A DNA stretch of 64,000 nt from Affinundibacterium macrobrachii (GTDB lineage: Bacteria > Pseudomonadota > Gammaproteobacteria > Burkholderiales > Burkholderiaceae_D). The translations under genes were made by a program, and so were the position numbers. Under the pieces are notes generated by a model. The model had not been told where the DNA came from. It saw only the letters and a list, made by a program, of their open reading frames with translations, and made no database searches. The DNA lies in NCBI RefSeq assembly GCF_014652415.1, contig NZ_BMYT01000001.1:1292168-1356167 (forward strand), given 5' to 3'. Positions 34,334 to 42,562 of this stretch are shown piece by piece (within the stretch, counting starts at the first letter, position 1; each line of letters starts with the position of its first letter).

Positions 34334-36307
34334 TTAAGCACCGAGCAAGCGCAACCAACGTTGCGAATATGCTGGCAAATCGATCTTCTGCCCGATCAAT
34401 TCACCACTCAATACATCCACATACGCAACTTGACGGTTTGTCGCAAATGGAATTTGCCTAACGATTTTCTCCGCATCTAAAGTGCGCGCTAACTCGCTAA
34501 AATTCGACAAATAAATAAGGTGTTCTGCACTGTTCACATCACCACGCACAAAGCCCAGTACCTGTGCTGAATCCGTGCTTAATAATTGACGAGCCGTGTT
34601 CGCTGCCAATGCTGGCAATTGCTGACGCTGTCGAATCAATTCACTAAGTTGTGCAAATACTTGGCTGGAGCAACGCGACATATCATGTAAATGCATTTGC
34701 GCATCATGATCAAAATAGGGACGTTGCAACCAACGACCATCCATACTCTTGGCAGGATCATCTAGAAAAGAACGGTCATTTGTTTGAGCAAATTCATCGC
34801 CCATATAAATCAAGGGAATACCACCAAAACTTAAGCTCAAGCCATACATCAAAAGAATACGACGGATCGACAACTCGGTAACCTCGGCAACAATTGGATC
34901 TGGCGCTGCTGATGAATGTACCAAACCGCAAAGCGATGCAGCCATACCCACCGTGCCATGTACAGCTTCAGGATCACTCGATTGGAACTGCAAACCATCG
35001 GCATAACTAGCACTCTGATCGGAGAAAAAAAGTGCCGCATGCTTCAAGCGTTGTTTCGCCAACTGCGCATCACCATCGGCACCAGCAGCCTCGGCACGTA
35101 GTACATTCCAACCTATATCATCATGGCAACGCACGTAATTCAGCCAGCTCGCTTGAGCGGGCAAATCTGGTGTCGCGGCAATCACCGCTTCAATTAAATC
35201 TACTTTTTGCTCAGCCAACGCAACCCAAGACGAAGCCATCAAACTGCTGTGATAAGCGATATGACACTCCTTCACTCCCTGTGCTTCGCTACCTAAATAA
35301 GCCGGTAAATCAGCGGTCGCAACAATTGCTTCGGCTTTTAAAAGCACGCCAGGCGCGGCAATCTCAATAATATCGCGCAGCGCTTGCAACAATAGATGTG
35401 CCTCTGTCTGATTCATGCAGCTCGTGCCAAGTCGCTTCCACAGAAAAGCAGTCGAATCTAAACGAAACGCCTCTATCCCCAAATTCGCCATACGCAACAT
35501 CACGATCGCAATTTGCGCGAACACCTCAGGATTACTGTAGTTCAAATCCCATTGATAAGGATAAAACGTCGTCCAAACCCATTTTTGTAACTCGGGATTA
35601 AACGTGAAATTACCTGGCGCAGCTTGCGGGAAAATTTGCCCTAAGGTTTGCTCATATTGATCTGGGAATTCACGATCAGCAAAGGTGTGAAAATAGGCTT
35701 GATAACGCGTATCACCGTGCTTTGCAGCGAGCGCCCAAGGATGATCATCTGCGATGTGATTTAAAACGAAATCTGCACACAGAGAAATCTTGTTCTGACG
35801 TAGTGCCGATGTGAGTTCAAGCAAATCATCAATACTGCCCAAGCCATCTTGAATTTGATCAAAACTAGCGACCGCAAAACCACCATCGTTCTCGCCACAT
35901 CGCGCCTGAAAAAACGGTAACAAATGCAAATAGCGTACTCCCAAATTTACCAAATGCGGAATCTGCTGTTTTACACCTTGCAGATTGCCAGCAAAGCGAT
36001 CGACGTAAGTGCAATATCCGAGCATATCTTGCTGCAAAAACCAATCTGGATTGTGCAATCTTTGATTATCTAATTCGACTAAATCTGAACTACGTTGTTG
36101 CGCCAACTCAGTGACTTGCGCAATTAATTGCTGCATCCATGTATCGAAGTTTTCATGCTGCCCATAGACCTGTGCCAACTTCTCCCGCAAACTCGGTGAA
36201 TATCGCTGAATGCGTAGCTGAAGCAGAGTCGCCCGAGATGAGGTTGACGGTGTCGGGGAAGATGAAGAACTCATGGCAATAAACTTAAAGAGAATACGAA
36301 CAGACAT
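34334..36307 (-). CDS. Amylosucrase (GH13_4)
   Basis: In 657 residues (646 from the second ATG at 36274) there is no signal peptide, so it is cytoplasmic. Catalytic residues fall almost exactly at Neisseria polysaccharea amylosucrase numbers: nucleophile D284 in EAFRLDSTAF, acid/base E326 in LLKAEAIV, and H395-D396 in YVRCHDDIGW. ENDGGFAVASF around D141 matches the sucrose-binding pocket. The N-terminal helical domain typical of GH13_4 is present. It splits sucrose into fructose plus a growing alpha-1,4-glucan or hydrolyses it. The fructose goes to the adjacent fructokinase. A stem-loop sits just before the first ATG, which has no ribosome site; the start is uncertain between the two ATGs. 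Confidence 0.9.
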   Translation of the reverse strand: MSVRILFKFIAMSSSSSPTPSTSSRATLLQLRIQRYSPSLREKLAQVYGQHENFDTWMQQLIAQVTELAQQRSSDLVELDNQRLHNPDWFLQQDMLGYCTYVDRFAGNLQGVKQQIPHLVNLGVRYLHLLPFFQARCGENDGGFAVASFDQIQDGLGSIDDLLELTSALRQNKISLCADFVLNHIADDHPWALAAKHGDTRYQAYFHTFADREFPDQYEQTLGQIFPQAAPGNFTFNPELQKWVWTTFYPYQWDLNYSNPEVFAQIAIVMLRMANLGIEAFRLDSTAFLWKRLGTSCMNQTEAHLLLQALRDIIEIAAPGVLLKAEAIVATADLPAYLGSEAQGVKECHIAYHSSLMASSWVALAEQKVDLIEAVIAATPDLPAQASWLNYVRCHDDIGWNVLRAEAAGADGDAQLAKQRLKHAALFFSDQSASYADGLQFQSSDPEAVHGTVGMAASLCGLVHSSAAPDPIVAEVTELSIRRILLMYGLSLSFGGIPLIYMGDEFAQTNDRSFLDDPAKSMDGRWLQRPYFDHDAQMHLHDMSRCSSQVFAQLSELIRQRQQLPALAANTARQLLSTDSAQVLGFVRGDVNSAEHLIYLSNFSELARTLDAEKIVRQIPFATNRQVAYVDVLSGELIGQKIDLPAYSQRWLRLLGA

Positions 36308-36318
36308 TTCAGTGTTGC

Positions 36319-36351
36319 GGCAAGCAAAGTGAAGTAACTACTTTGCTTGCC
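36319..36351 (-). other. Intercistronic stem-loop between receptor and amylosucrase genes
   Basis: Arms GGCAAGCAAAGT and ACTTTGCTTGCC form a 12-bp perfect stem with a 9-base loop, and flanking GTTG/CAAC can extend it. No T run follows on the minus strand, so it is more like an mRNA stabiliser or translation-control hairpin than a terminator. Confidence 0.75.
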
Positions 36352-36408
36352 TTTCAACACAACAGATCAATCAAATCGATAAAACGATTTGTGGCTAGCG
36401 ACTGGCGA

Positions 36409-38718
36409 TCAAAAACTATACGTCAGCGTAGCGCGAATGGATCTTCCATTGACGGAACGTGCTGCATGACCATCACCCTCAACTTCGGTATATCCGATCG
36501 CATTGAATAGATTGTTCGCATTCAGCGATGCCTTTAAACGCTCATTGATTTGATAGTTCACAAACGCATTTACCACCTTAAATCCTGGCATAGTAATCGT
36601 GTTGTTATCGTCACCCCATGACTTAGATGTGCCGATCACACTCGCACCGAGTACCAGATCACCAGCACTCCAAGTTGGCATCAATTGATACACCGTACGT
36701 GCTTGACGACGCGGTGTCTTACCGATGATTGATTTATCATTGGCGTTCACAATTTCCGCATTGGTAAAGGTCGCACCACCACTCAAACTAAATGCACCAA
36801 TGCGATAACTCGCCTCAATTTCAGTACCTTTGGCATCGTAACTATTGGCGGTGAACTTCTGCGTCGTTGCTTCGAAATTCGACTCATCGGTTTTGGCTTG
36901 GAAGAAAGTCACAAAGCTATTGAATCCACCGGATTTCCATTTAAAACCAGCTTCATTTTGCTTCACAATATTCGTGCTAATCGGCACAGAGCCATCGAGC
37001 GGATTGCCAAACATAATGCGATCTGCATTAAATGCGATGCCTTCACTAGTACGCGCAAAGAATGCGAGATTTTTATCGAAGCTGTAATTTACACCTGCAG
37101 AGTACGAAGTATGATTGACCGAGTAATCAATCGTTTTGGAATTCTTCTGTTGATAGCTTTGATTGACCGCTTGATTGTATGTACCAGAAGCATCTTGGCT
37201 ATCGCGGCGGATGCTGGCATCGACGTTCCAATCACCAATCTCATATCCTAAGCTCGCGTAAGGTGAGGTCGTTTTGTATTGCGCGTCAATCGCGCGATTG
37301 CAGCAGCCGCCCCAAACGTCGGTTCCTTGCGCTAGCAAGCCAGCAGAACCAGCGACCGTCGCAGCAGAATTTAACAAAGCAGGTTTGTCGCCACTCGCTT
37401 GCAGTAAATAATGATTAAAGTTCCATGTGAGAGAAACGTTTTGCAAAGAGGTGAACAAGCCACCAGTGAACGCCAGCTTGCCATCACCCAATTGGAAACT
37501 ATTCGACACACGTAGATCATTAACCGTACTTCCCAAATCATCAATCGAAGTATTGAAGACCGCAGCAGTCACCGCCGCGCCGGAATAAGCTTTACCTGCA
37601 TTAGGGCCTGTTGCGTAGCTCATATTCTTTTGCGGATTACCATTATCTGCAGGGAAGATCGAAATAAATCGGCCGCTATTGCTGGATTTACGGAATTTAT
37701 CATCCAGCTTCCATCCTTGGCCTAGGTTGAACGATGCCTCGACACCAAACGCATTGTTCTTAACCTGTAAACCATCATTGATATTGGCAGCAATACGCTG
37801 GTTATTTTTATCGAGGACAATATCCTTCACCCAATATGGCGAATAAAAACTCGCGGTACGCGGATCGATACCAGGTAATTCTGTAATCACACCATTGATG
37901 GTTTTGACCGGCACCGGCATATTCATCGGCGTTTTATCATCAAGATGTTTAAAGCTCAAACGCAGATAGCCTTGATCTAATTCGTGCGTGATGTTGGCGC
38001 GTAATTGTCCGCCATCTTCAGCGGTAACACCTGCTGGACGAGAACTATCACCAATACGATAATGTCCGCCAATGAAGAAACGCGTTTTTTCAGAGATCGC
38101 AGCACCATAGTCGAAGTCATAGCGCGTTTGATTAAAATCTAAACCTTTGGTGAGACCGATGCTGCCACCTTTTTCTTTACCGTTACGAGTGATGAAATTG
38201 ATGATGCCACCGGGCGCATTGGTTGCAAGAGTCGATGCAGAACCGCCGCGAACAACTTCCAAATGACTTAACCCACCATCCGCGCGCAAATACATATCTG
38301 GCGTGACAAAAGCGATATCACCGAACTGCAATACCGGCAAACCATCTTCTTGAAATTGCACATAACGCGCACCACCAGCCGACACAGGCACACCACGTAC
38401 GGTCAAGTTAGCGTTGCCCTCCCCCCCGGAAGATTCAGCGCGTACACCTGGAATAGAACGTAAAATTTCTGCTGCATTGGTTGGTGATGCTTGCATGATC
38501 TGATCAGATTCCAATGTACTGACCGACACACTCGCTTTCATTTTGGACTTGCCTATAGGTGTTCCGGTAACCACCACGGTCTCCAGATTCAAGCCGTCTT
38601 TTTCTTTCACTGGTGCTGCCGTTTGTGCCTGCGAACTTGCCATTGCACTTAAAGCCAATGCAACCGCAAGAGTCATCTGATTTAATTTACCCGTCACTTC
38701 TGTTGTTAATGCACGCAT
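36409..38718 (-). CDS. TonB-dependent receptor of the sucrose-type locus
   Basis: The 769-residue protein has a signal peptide (ending near SSQAQ) and a TonB box region NLETVVVTGTPIG. The plug has AAEILRSIPGVRAESSGGEG, then NLTVRGVPVSAGG, then LEVVRGGSASTLATNAPGGIINF. A 22-stranded barrel is expected, ending in RATLTYSF. It is a different subfamily from the receptor at 25012-27846. By position it is equivalent to SuxA of Xanthomonas, which takes up sucrose across the outer membrane. The ribosome site is AAGGAG, 6 bases before the ATG. The promoter and operator are predicted at 38964-39014, giving a leader near 240 nt. Confidence 0.9.
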   Translation of the reverse strand: MRALTTEVTGKLNQMTLAVALALSAMASSQAQTAAPVKEKDGLNLETVVVTGTPIGKSKMKASVSVSTLESDQIMQASPTNAAEILRSIPGVRAESSGGEGNANLTVRGVPVSAGGARYVQFQEDGLPVLQFGDIAFVTPDMYLRADGGLSHLEVVRGGSASTLATNAPGGIINFITRNGKEKGGSIGLTKGLDFNQTRYDFDYGAAISEKTRFFIGGHYRIGDSSRPAGVTAEDGGQLRANITHELDQGYLRLSFKHLDDKTPMNMPVPVKTINGVITELPGIDPRTASFYSPYWVKDIVLDKNNQRIAANINDGLQVKNNAFGVEASFNLGQGWKLDDKFRKSSNSGRFISIFPADNGNPQKNMSYATGPNAGKAYSGAAVTAAVFNTSIDDLGSTVNDLRVSNSFQLGDGKLAFTGGLFTSLQNVSLTWNFNHYLLQASGDKPALLNSAATVAGSAGLLAQGTDVWGGCCNRAIDAQYKTTSPYASLGYEIGDWNVDASIRRDSQDASGTYNQAVNQSYQQKNSKTIDYSVNHTSYSAGVNYSFDKNLAFFARTSEGIAFNADRIMFGNPLDGSVPISTNIVKQNEAGFKWKSGGFNSFVTFFQAKTDESNFEATTQKFTANSYDAKGTEIEASYRIGAFSLSGGATFTNAEIVNANDKSIIGKTPRRQARTVYQLMPTWSAGDLVLGASVIGTSKSWGDDNNTITMPGFKVVNAFVNYQINERLKASLNANNLFNAIGYTEVEGDGHAARSVNGRSIRATLTYSF

Positions 38719-38963
38719 CTTCGTCTCCTTGGTGTTCGATTAAACGCTTTATGCCTATTTGCTCAATGCGGATTGATGCAATTCATCAAAGCGAAATTCC
38801 TCAGTAAGAACTCGTTTGCAAGCACTTTTGGCACTTGACCATCCAGCCATCTAAGCTCAATTAGGCTCAAGTAAGCTAAGGTATGGCATCGTCATTTCCG
38901 CACAAGAAGTCGCTTCTCGGGATAAGTGGAAGACGATTACAGTTTTTCTTTACCGATGATGGA

Positions 38964-38992
38964 ATTATGGGTTGAAAAAATAATTTATGCAA
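38964..38992 (-). promoter_or_regulatory. Predicted sigma-70 promoter of the sucrose-type receptor operon
   Basis: On the minus strand TTGCAT (complement of 38987-38992) and CATAAT (complement of 38964-38969) are 17 bp apart. The -35 element lies inside the palindromic operator, a classical steric repression layout. Confidence 0.6.
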
Positions 38993-39014
38993 TCGATTGC
39001 ATAAATTATTTTTT
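38975..39014. promoter_or_regulatory. Perfect 40-bp palindrome, LacI-type operator core TGCAATCGATTGCA
   Basis: Every one of 20 base pairs is complementary around the centre between 38994 and 38995; symmetry breaks at the next pair on each side. The core at 38988-39001 is a LacI-family style operator with central CG. The outer arms are AT-rich (AAAAAATAATTTA). Confidence 0.9.
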
Positions 39015-39155
39015 GTGCGATACAACAATAAATCGTTTTCAAAAACTGTTTAATTGGATGCAGAAAAATTCAGAAATAAAACTATTTCTCACTATAAAAT
39101 CATATAGATAGAGATGTTCAATCTTAGTTTTACACTACGTTGACGTACACTAAGA

Positions 39156-39170
39156 TGCTGCAATGCAGCA
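39156..39170. promoter_or_regulatory. Inverted repeat TGCTGC-AAT-GCAGCA
   Basis: Perfect 6-bp arms with a 3-bp centre lie between the two TGCAA boxes. It is a possible regulator site of unknown owner. Confidence 0.35.
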
Positions 39171-39220
39171 GAGTTATGGGCGCTACAGAGAGCGCACCAA
39201 GGTGAATGTGGCAAAAACGA

Positions 39221-39234
39221 TGCAAACGATTGCA
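39221..39234. promoter_or_regulatory. Second LacI-type box TGCAAACGATTGCA
   Basis: It differs from the core of the 40-bp palindrome at one base and lies 233 bp from it centre to centre. It is a candidate auxiliary operator for DNA looping, or an operator for an unseen second promoter. Confidence 0.6.
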
Positions 39235-39394
39235 AACATAACTATTTAAACTCACGCATATTAATTTTTTATATTGATGTTTTAAATTGCTTGACGATCG
39301 AAAGTTGAGCTTTTTTTACAAGAAACCATGGATAAAGCGGTCGTTAAAAACAAACATAAGACCACCTTAAGAGCATCGCATCATTAAGCCTAAT

Positions 39395-39423
39395 TAAGTG
39401 CCCGCAGAAAAACTAGGCACTTA
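39395..39423 (-). terminator. Weak hairpin after the LacI-family gene
   Basis: Arms TAAGTGCC and GGCACTTA with a 13-base loop lie 34 bp past the stop at 39457. There is no good T run, so termination is doubtful. Confidence 0.35.
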
Positions 39424-39456
39424 CTAGGAAGCAAAATAGGAAGCGTTAAAATAAAC

Positions 39457-40524
39457 TTACATCACGCTAGAATGGCGTACGACAAGTTCAGTCGGTAACA
39501 GAACTGGTGGCAGCACTTGCCCTTCCGCCAAAGCCAACACAGCAGAGACTAAAGCCTCGCCAGCAGCAACTAAGGGCTGACGTACGGTACTCAGGGGAGG
39601 ATGAAAATAGCGCGCTAACTCGATATCGTCATAGCCAACCACAGCAATATCCTGTGGTGTCACCAAGCCACGTTCGCGAAATGAACTAATTGCCGTCATC
39701 GCCAAAAGATCACTACAAGCAAACAGTCCATCAAAACGCGTTTGACGCGCCAACAGTTCCGCAACCGCAGCGCGACCACCCTCCTCGGTAAATACAGCGG
39801 GCAAAACCAAAGTAGGATCAAACGGAATTTGATATTGCTGCAAGGCTTTCTGATATCCCTGAAAGCGATCGGCAACCTCAGGCAACTGAGTATCACCAAA
39901 GAAAGCTATTCGACGACGTTGATTCAACAGCAGATGTTCAGTCGCCAAAAATCCACCAGCAACATTATCGCTACCGACAGTCACATACAATTGCTGCTGA
40001 ATTTGCGCACCCCAAACCACAATAGGTACGCGTCTGGCAGCCATTTGATTCAGTTGATCATGATGTCGCCATTGACCAATCAAAATCACGCCAATCGCGC
40101 GCCCAGTATGGAATATCTGCGCTGCTGCATCTAACTCTTCAGCATCCACACGCGTCAACAACATATCAAATCCTCTCGCTGTCAGAGCATCAGCGATACT
40201 ACCCAAGATACTAAGAAAAAAAGGATCAGATAAGTGCTGGCGCGAAGTACTATCAAAAGGCACGACCACCGCGACGGTACGATTCTGTTTTAAACGCAAA
40301 TTTTGCGCACCGACATTGATCGAGTAATTTAAAGACTTCGCCAATTGCTCGATGCGACTTCGGGTTTCCTCGTTGATCAAAGGGCTTTTGTTTAATGCGC
40401 GAGAAACTGTCGAGGTTGATACGCCCGCCAATCGCGCGATATCCGCCATTTGCAAACGCTTCTGTTCCGAAGCGGAAACTGGATTCGATGGGACTGCTAC
40501 AACTGAAACTGGCGACTTGCTCAT
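39457..40524 (-). CDS. LacI-family transcriptional regulator of the sucrose-type locus
   Basis: In 355 residues the helix-turn-helix ADIARLAGVSTSTVSRALN is at about 27-45, preceded by a 25-residue polar tail. The hinge NLRLKQNRTVAVVVPFD leads into a sugar-binding-protein-like domain. It sits upstream of the receptor-amylosucrase-fructokinase-symporter genes on the same strand, as suxR does in Xanthomonas. Its likely operators are the TGCAAnCGATTGCA boxes at 38988 and 39221. Its recognition-helix residues (TS before TVSRAL) differ from those of the other LacI protein here (ET). This agrees with the different operator cores of the two loci. Confidence 0.85.
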   Translation of the reverse strand: MSKSPVSVVAVPSNPVSASEQKRLQMADIARLAGVSTSTVSRALNKSPLINEETRSRIEQLAKSLNYSINVGAQNLRLKQNRTVAVVVPFDSTSRQHLSDPFFLSILGSIADALTARGFDMLLTRVDAEELDAAAQIFHTGRAIGVILIGQWRHHDQLNQMAARRVPIVVWGAQIQQQLYVTVGSDNVAGGFLATEHLLLNQRRRIAFFGDTQLPEVADRFQGYQKALQQYQIPFDPTLVLPAVFTEEGGRAAVAELLARQTRFDGLFACSDLLAMTAISSFRERGLVTPQDIAVVGYDDIELARYFHPPLSTVRQPLVAAGEALVSAVLALAEGQVLPPVLLPTELVVRHSSVM

Positions 40525-40680
40525 TGACTTGATGCTCGAAATTAGGATATTTCAAAAGTATCACAGAATAGCGCTTCACCGCTATGAAAAACAAACGTCA
40601 TAGCGCATATCAAACAGCAAGTGCGCACAAGAAAAGTATCAACGTGCACCAATGTCCACCACCAAAAAATGAGCAAAAAA

Positions 40681-40710
40681 AAAAGACCCAGCCTAAGCTG
40701 AGTCTTTTTT
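40681..40710 (-). terminator. Terminator after the tRNA-Lys genes
   Basis: Arms AAAAGACCCAGC and GCTGAGTCTTTT form a 12-position stem with one mismatch and a CTAA loop, followed by a long T run on the minus strand, 5 bp past the tRNA end. Confidence 0.85.
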
Positions 40711-40714
40711 GTTT

Positions 40715-40790
40715 TGGTAGGCCGTGCGGGATTCGAACCTGCGACCAACGGATTAAAAGTCCGCTGCTCTACCAGCTGAGCTAACGACCC
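40715..40790 (-). tRNA. tRNA-Lys(UUU), copy 2 in transcription order
   Basis: This is a 76-nt cloverleaf on the minus strand, from GGGTCGTTAGCTCAGC to the encoded CCA end. The anticodon loop CTTTTAA gives anticodon UUU, and the T loop is GGTTCGAATCC. It is identical to the copy at 40889-40964. Confidence 0.97.
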
Positions 40791-40849
40791 AAAACTTGTT
40801 GCAATTTACCGATTTTTTAAACTACGACACGAAATATCCGGTAAATGAA

Positions 40850-40877
40850 AAGGACTTAGATTTACACCTAAGTCCTT
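40850..40877 (-). terminator. Hairpin between the two tRNA-Lys genes
   Basis: Arms AAGGACTTAG and CTAAGTCCTT form a perfect 10-bp stem with an 8-base loop, 11 bp beyond the first tRNA. The minus strand continues TTTTCATTT. It may be a terminator or a processing hairpin. Confidence 0.6.
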
Positions 40878-40888
40878 CACTGAATTCG

Positions 40889-40964
40889 TGGTAGGCCGTG
40901 CGGGATTCGAACCTGCGACCAACGGATTAAAAGTCCGCTGCTCTACCAGCTGAGCTAACGACCC
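40889..40964 (-). tRNA. tRNA-Lys(UUU), copy 1 in transcription order
   Basis: This 76-nt gene is identical in all positions to the copy at 40715-40790, with anticodon UUU and encoded CCA. It starts 53 bp after the cpoB stop codon with no clear terminator between, so transcription may come partly from the tol-pal cluster. Confidence 0.97.
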
Positions 40965-41017
40965 GAAAGAACGAGATTATAGGATGATTCTATCAAGCTG
41001 TCAATTGCAGCACGGGA

Positions 41018-41779
41018 TTATTTTGTCGAAGCCAATCGGCTCTTCGCCGCTTGAGCTGCTTCTGTCCCCGGAAACTTTGCAATTACGGCCTGTAAAGTTT
41101 TCCGACCTTCTTTCTTATCCTTCAACTCCAACTGGCAGGCAGCGATATTCAGCATGGCATCAGGTGCTTTAGCATTATCAGGATAGTTTTTTAGTAGCTT
41201 GTCTAAAGCGACGATGGTGTTTTTACAATCGCGCTGGGCGTAATGAGAATTACCTAACCAATATTGCGCTTGACTGGCAAAAACGGAATCAGCGTAATTT
41301 AAAGTGAACGCGGTAAAAGCCGATGCCGCATTCGCGTATTGGCCGGCTTTATATAGGCTCATCGCCGCATCAAAGCTTCGCTGCTCGCTTTGCTCAATCG
41401 TCACTTGGCGCCCATCCACAGTCAAGGTTTTAGGCTCTAAAGCACGTAAGCGCTTATCCAAATCCACATAAAAATCTTGCTGACGTTTTTGCAAGTTCGC
41501 TAGATCATTCAACAAAACCTCGATTTGACCACGCAGAGTCGCAATTTCTGCTTTCAATTGTTCGTTCTGATTATTCAGTTCCAACACACTTGTTTTATCC
41601 GCTTTATCATCCAGCCTTGCTTCCATTTTTGCGGTTAATGCAGTGATCTTCGCTCGAAGATCAAGAATTGCTTTACGCGCCTCTTCATCATCAAACAATC
41701 CAGCAGAAGCGACTGCAGGCATTAACAAGCCGGCAAATACAAGCGCCTGCATTTTCTTTGTCAAAACAGATACATTCAT
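41018..41779 (-). CDS. cpoB: Tol-Pal system protein CpoB (YbgF)
   Basis: The 253-residue protein has a signal peptide (cut near AVASA/GLFDD) and a coiled coil at about 35-105 (LRAKITALTAKMEARL, LNNQNEQLKAEIATLRGQ) for trimerisation. A C-terminal TPR domain (about 130-253) includes AMSLYKAGQYANAASAF, AQYWLGNSHYAQRD and AMLNIAACQLELKD. A periplasmic role is expected, coordinating outer-membrane constriction with septal peptidoglycan synthesis through TolA. It is the last protein gene of the tol-pal cluster; a strong terminator separates it from pal. Confidence 0.95.
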   Translation of the reverse strand: MNVSVLTKKMQALVFAGLLMPAVASAGLFDDEEARKAILDLRAKITALTAKMEARLDDKADKTSVLELNNQNEQLKAEIATLRGQIEVLLNDLANLQKRQQDFYVDLDKRLRALEPKTLTVDGRQVTIEQSEQRSFDAAMSLYKAGQYANAASAFTAFTLNYADSVFASQAQYWLGNSHYAQRDCKNTIVALDKLLKNYPDNAKAPDAMLNIAACQLELKDKKEGRKTLQAVIAKFPGTEAAQAAKSRLASTK

Positions 41780-41875
41780 TTTGCTACCTCAATCAAAATA
41801 CGGTCAAAATATAATCACGCACAATCACTCAAACTACTATGCATGCAAACCCACACAAATACCATTGAACCATAA

Positions 41876-41914
41876 AAAACGGACTTTGCAGTATGACACT
41901 GCAAAGTCCGTTTT
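41876..41914. terminator. Strong bidirectional terminator between pal and cpoB
   Basis: The 13-bp perfect stem (CGGACTTTGCAGT with its complement) around ATGAC is extended by AAAA/TTTT to 17 bp. It lies 46 bp past the pal stop. Confidence 0.9.
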
Positions 41915-41959
41915 CACTTACTGCAATTAAAAATAATTTAGAAAATTATCTTTAAGGAA

Positions 41960-42484
41960 TTATTGGTAAACGATGTCAGAACGACGGTTTTCTGCCCAAG
42001 ATGCTTCGTCGCTACCAGTTGCTTTTGGTTTTTCTTCGCCCAAAGATACTGCTTCAACTTGCGCTTCAGCTACGCCCAACAATGCCAATGCTTTACGCAC
42101 TGCTTCTGCACGTTTTTGACCCAATGCGATATTGTATTCACGGCCACCGCGTTCATCAGTATTACCTTGAACCAAAATCTTACGACCTTTGTTTGCAACT
42201 AAGTATTTTGCATGTGCTTCGATAGTTGCTTTGAATTCTTCTTTCACTACATAGCTGTCGAAGTCGAAGTAAATACTACGTTTAGCCAATGCGCCTTGTG
42301 TCAACGGATCAACTTCAGCAGCAACTTGTGGCTTCACTTCACGTGTATCTGCCTTTACTGGCTCTGGTTTTGCTTCAACGATCTTTGCTGGCTCTTCCAA
42401 TTTTACTGGAGTGCTGCAAGCACTAATTAAAGCGACACTTGCCAACAAAACGGCAACGGTTTTGGATGCTGATGTAAAACGCAT
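41960..42484 (-). CDS. pal: Peptidoglycan-associated lipoprotein Pal
   Basis: The 174-residue protein has a lipoprotein signal peptide with lipobox LISAC (C23). A 35-residue proline/lysine/glutamate linker is followed by an OmpA-like peptidoglycan-binding domain: IYFDFDSYVV, LVQGNTDERGGREYNIALGQ with the diaminopimelate-binding Asp and Arg, and ENRRSDIVYQ at the end. It anchors the outer membrane to peptidoglycan and binds TolB. The ribosome site AGGAGAG is strong, consistent with high expression, and a strong terminator follows. Confidence 0.97.
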   Translation of the reverse strand: MRFTSASKTVAVLLASVALISACSTPVKLEEPAKIVEAKPEPVKADTREVKPQVAAEVDPLTQGALAKRSIYFDFDSYVVKEEFKATIEAHAKYLVANKGRKILVQGNTDERGGREYNIALGQKRAEAVRKALALLGVAEAQVEAVSLGEEKPKATGSDEASWAENRRSDIVYQ

Positions 42485-42562
42485 GAAACTCTCCTGATAG
42501 AAATTTAAAAACTAAAACAAAGACTTAACTCGAAATTGTACCCTAAAAACGGTAAAACTCCA

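Larger units (their letters stand above)
38719..39456. other. Regulatory region upstream of the sucrose-type receptor
   Basis: This 738-bp region is AT-rich and without a gene. It holds a promoter with an overlapping 40-bp palindrome (38964-39014), an inverted repeat TGCTGC-AAT-GCAGCA (39156-39170), a second TGCAAACGATTGCA box (39221-39234) and a weak hairpin after the LacI gene (39395-39423). Confidence 0.75.
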
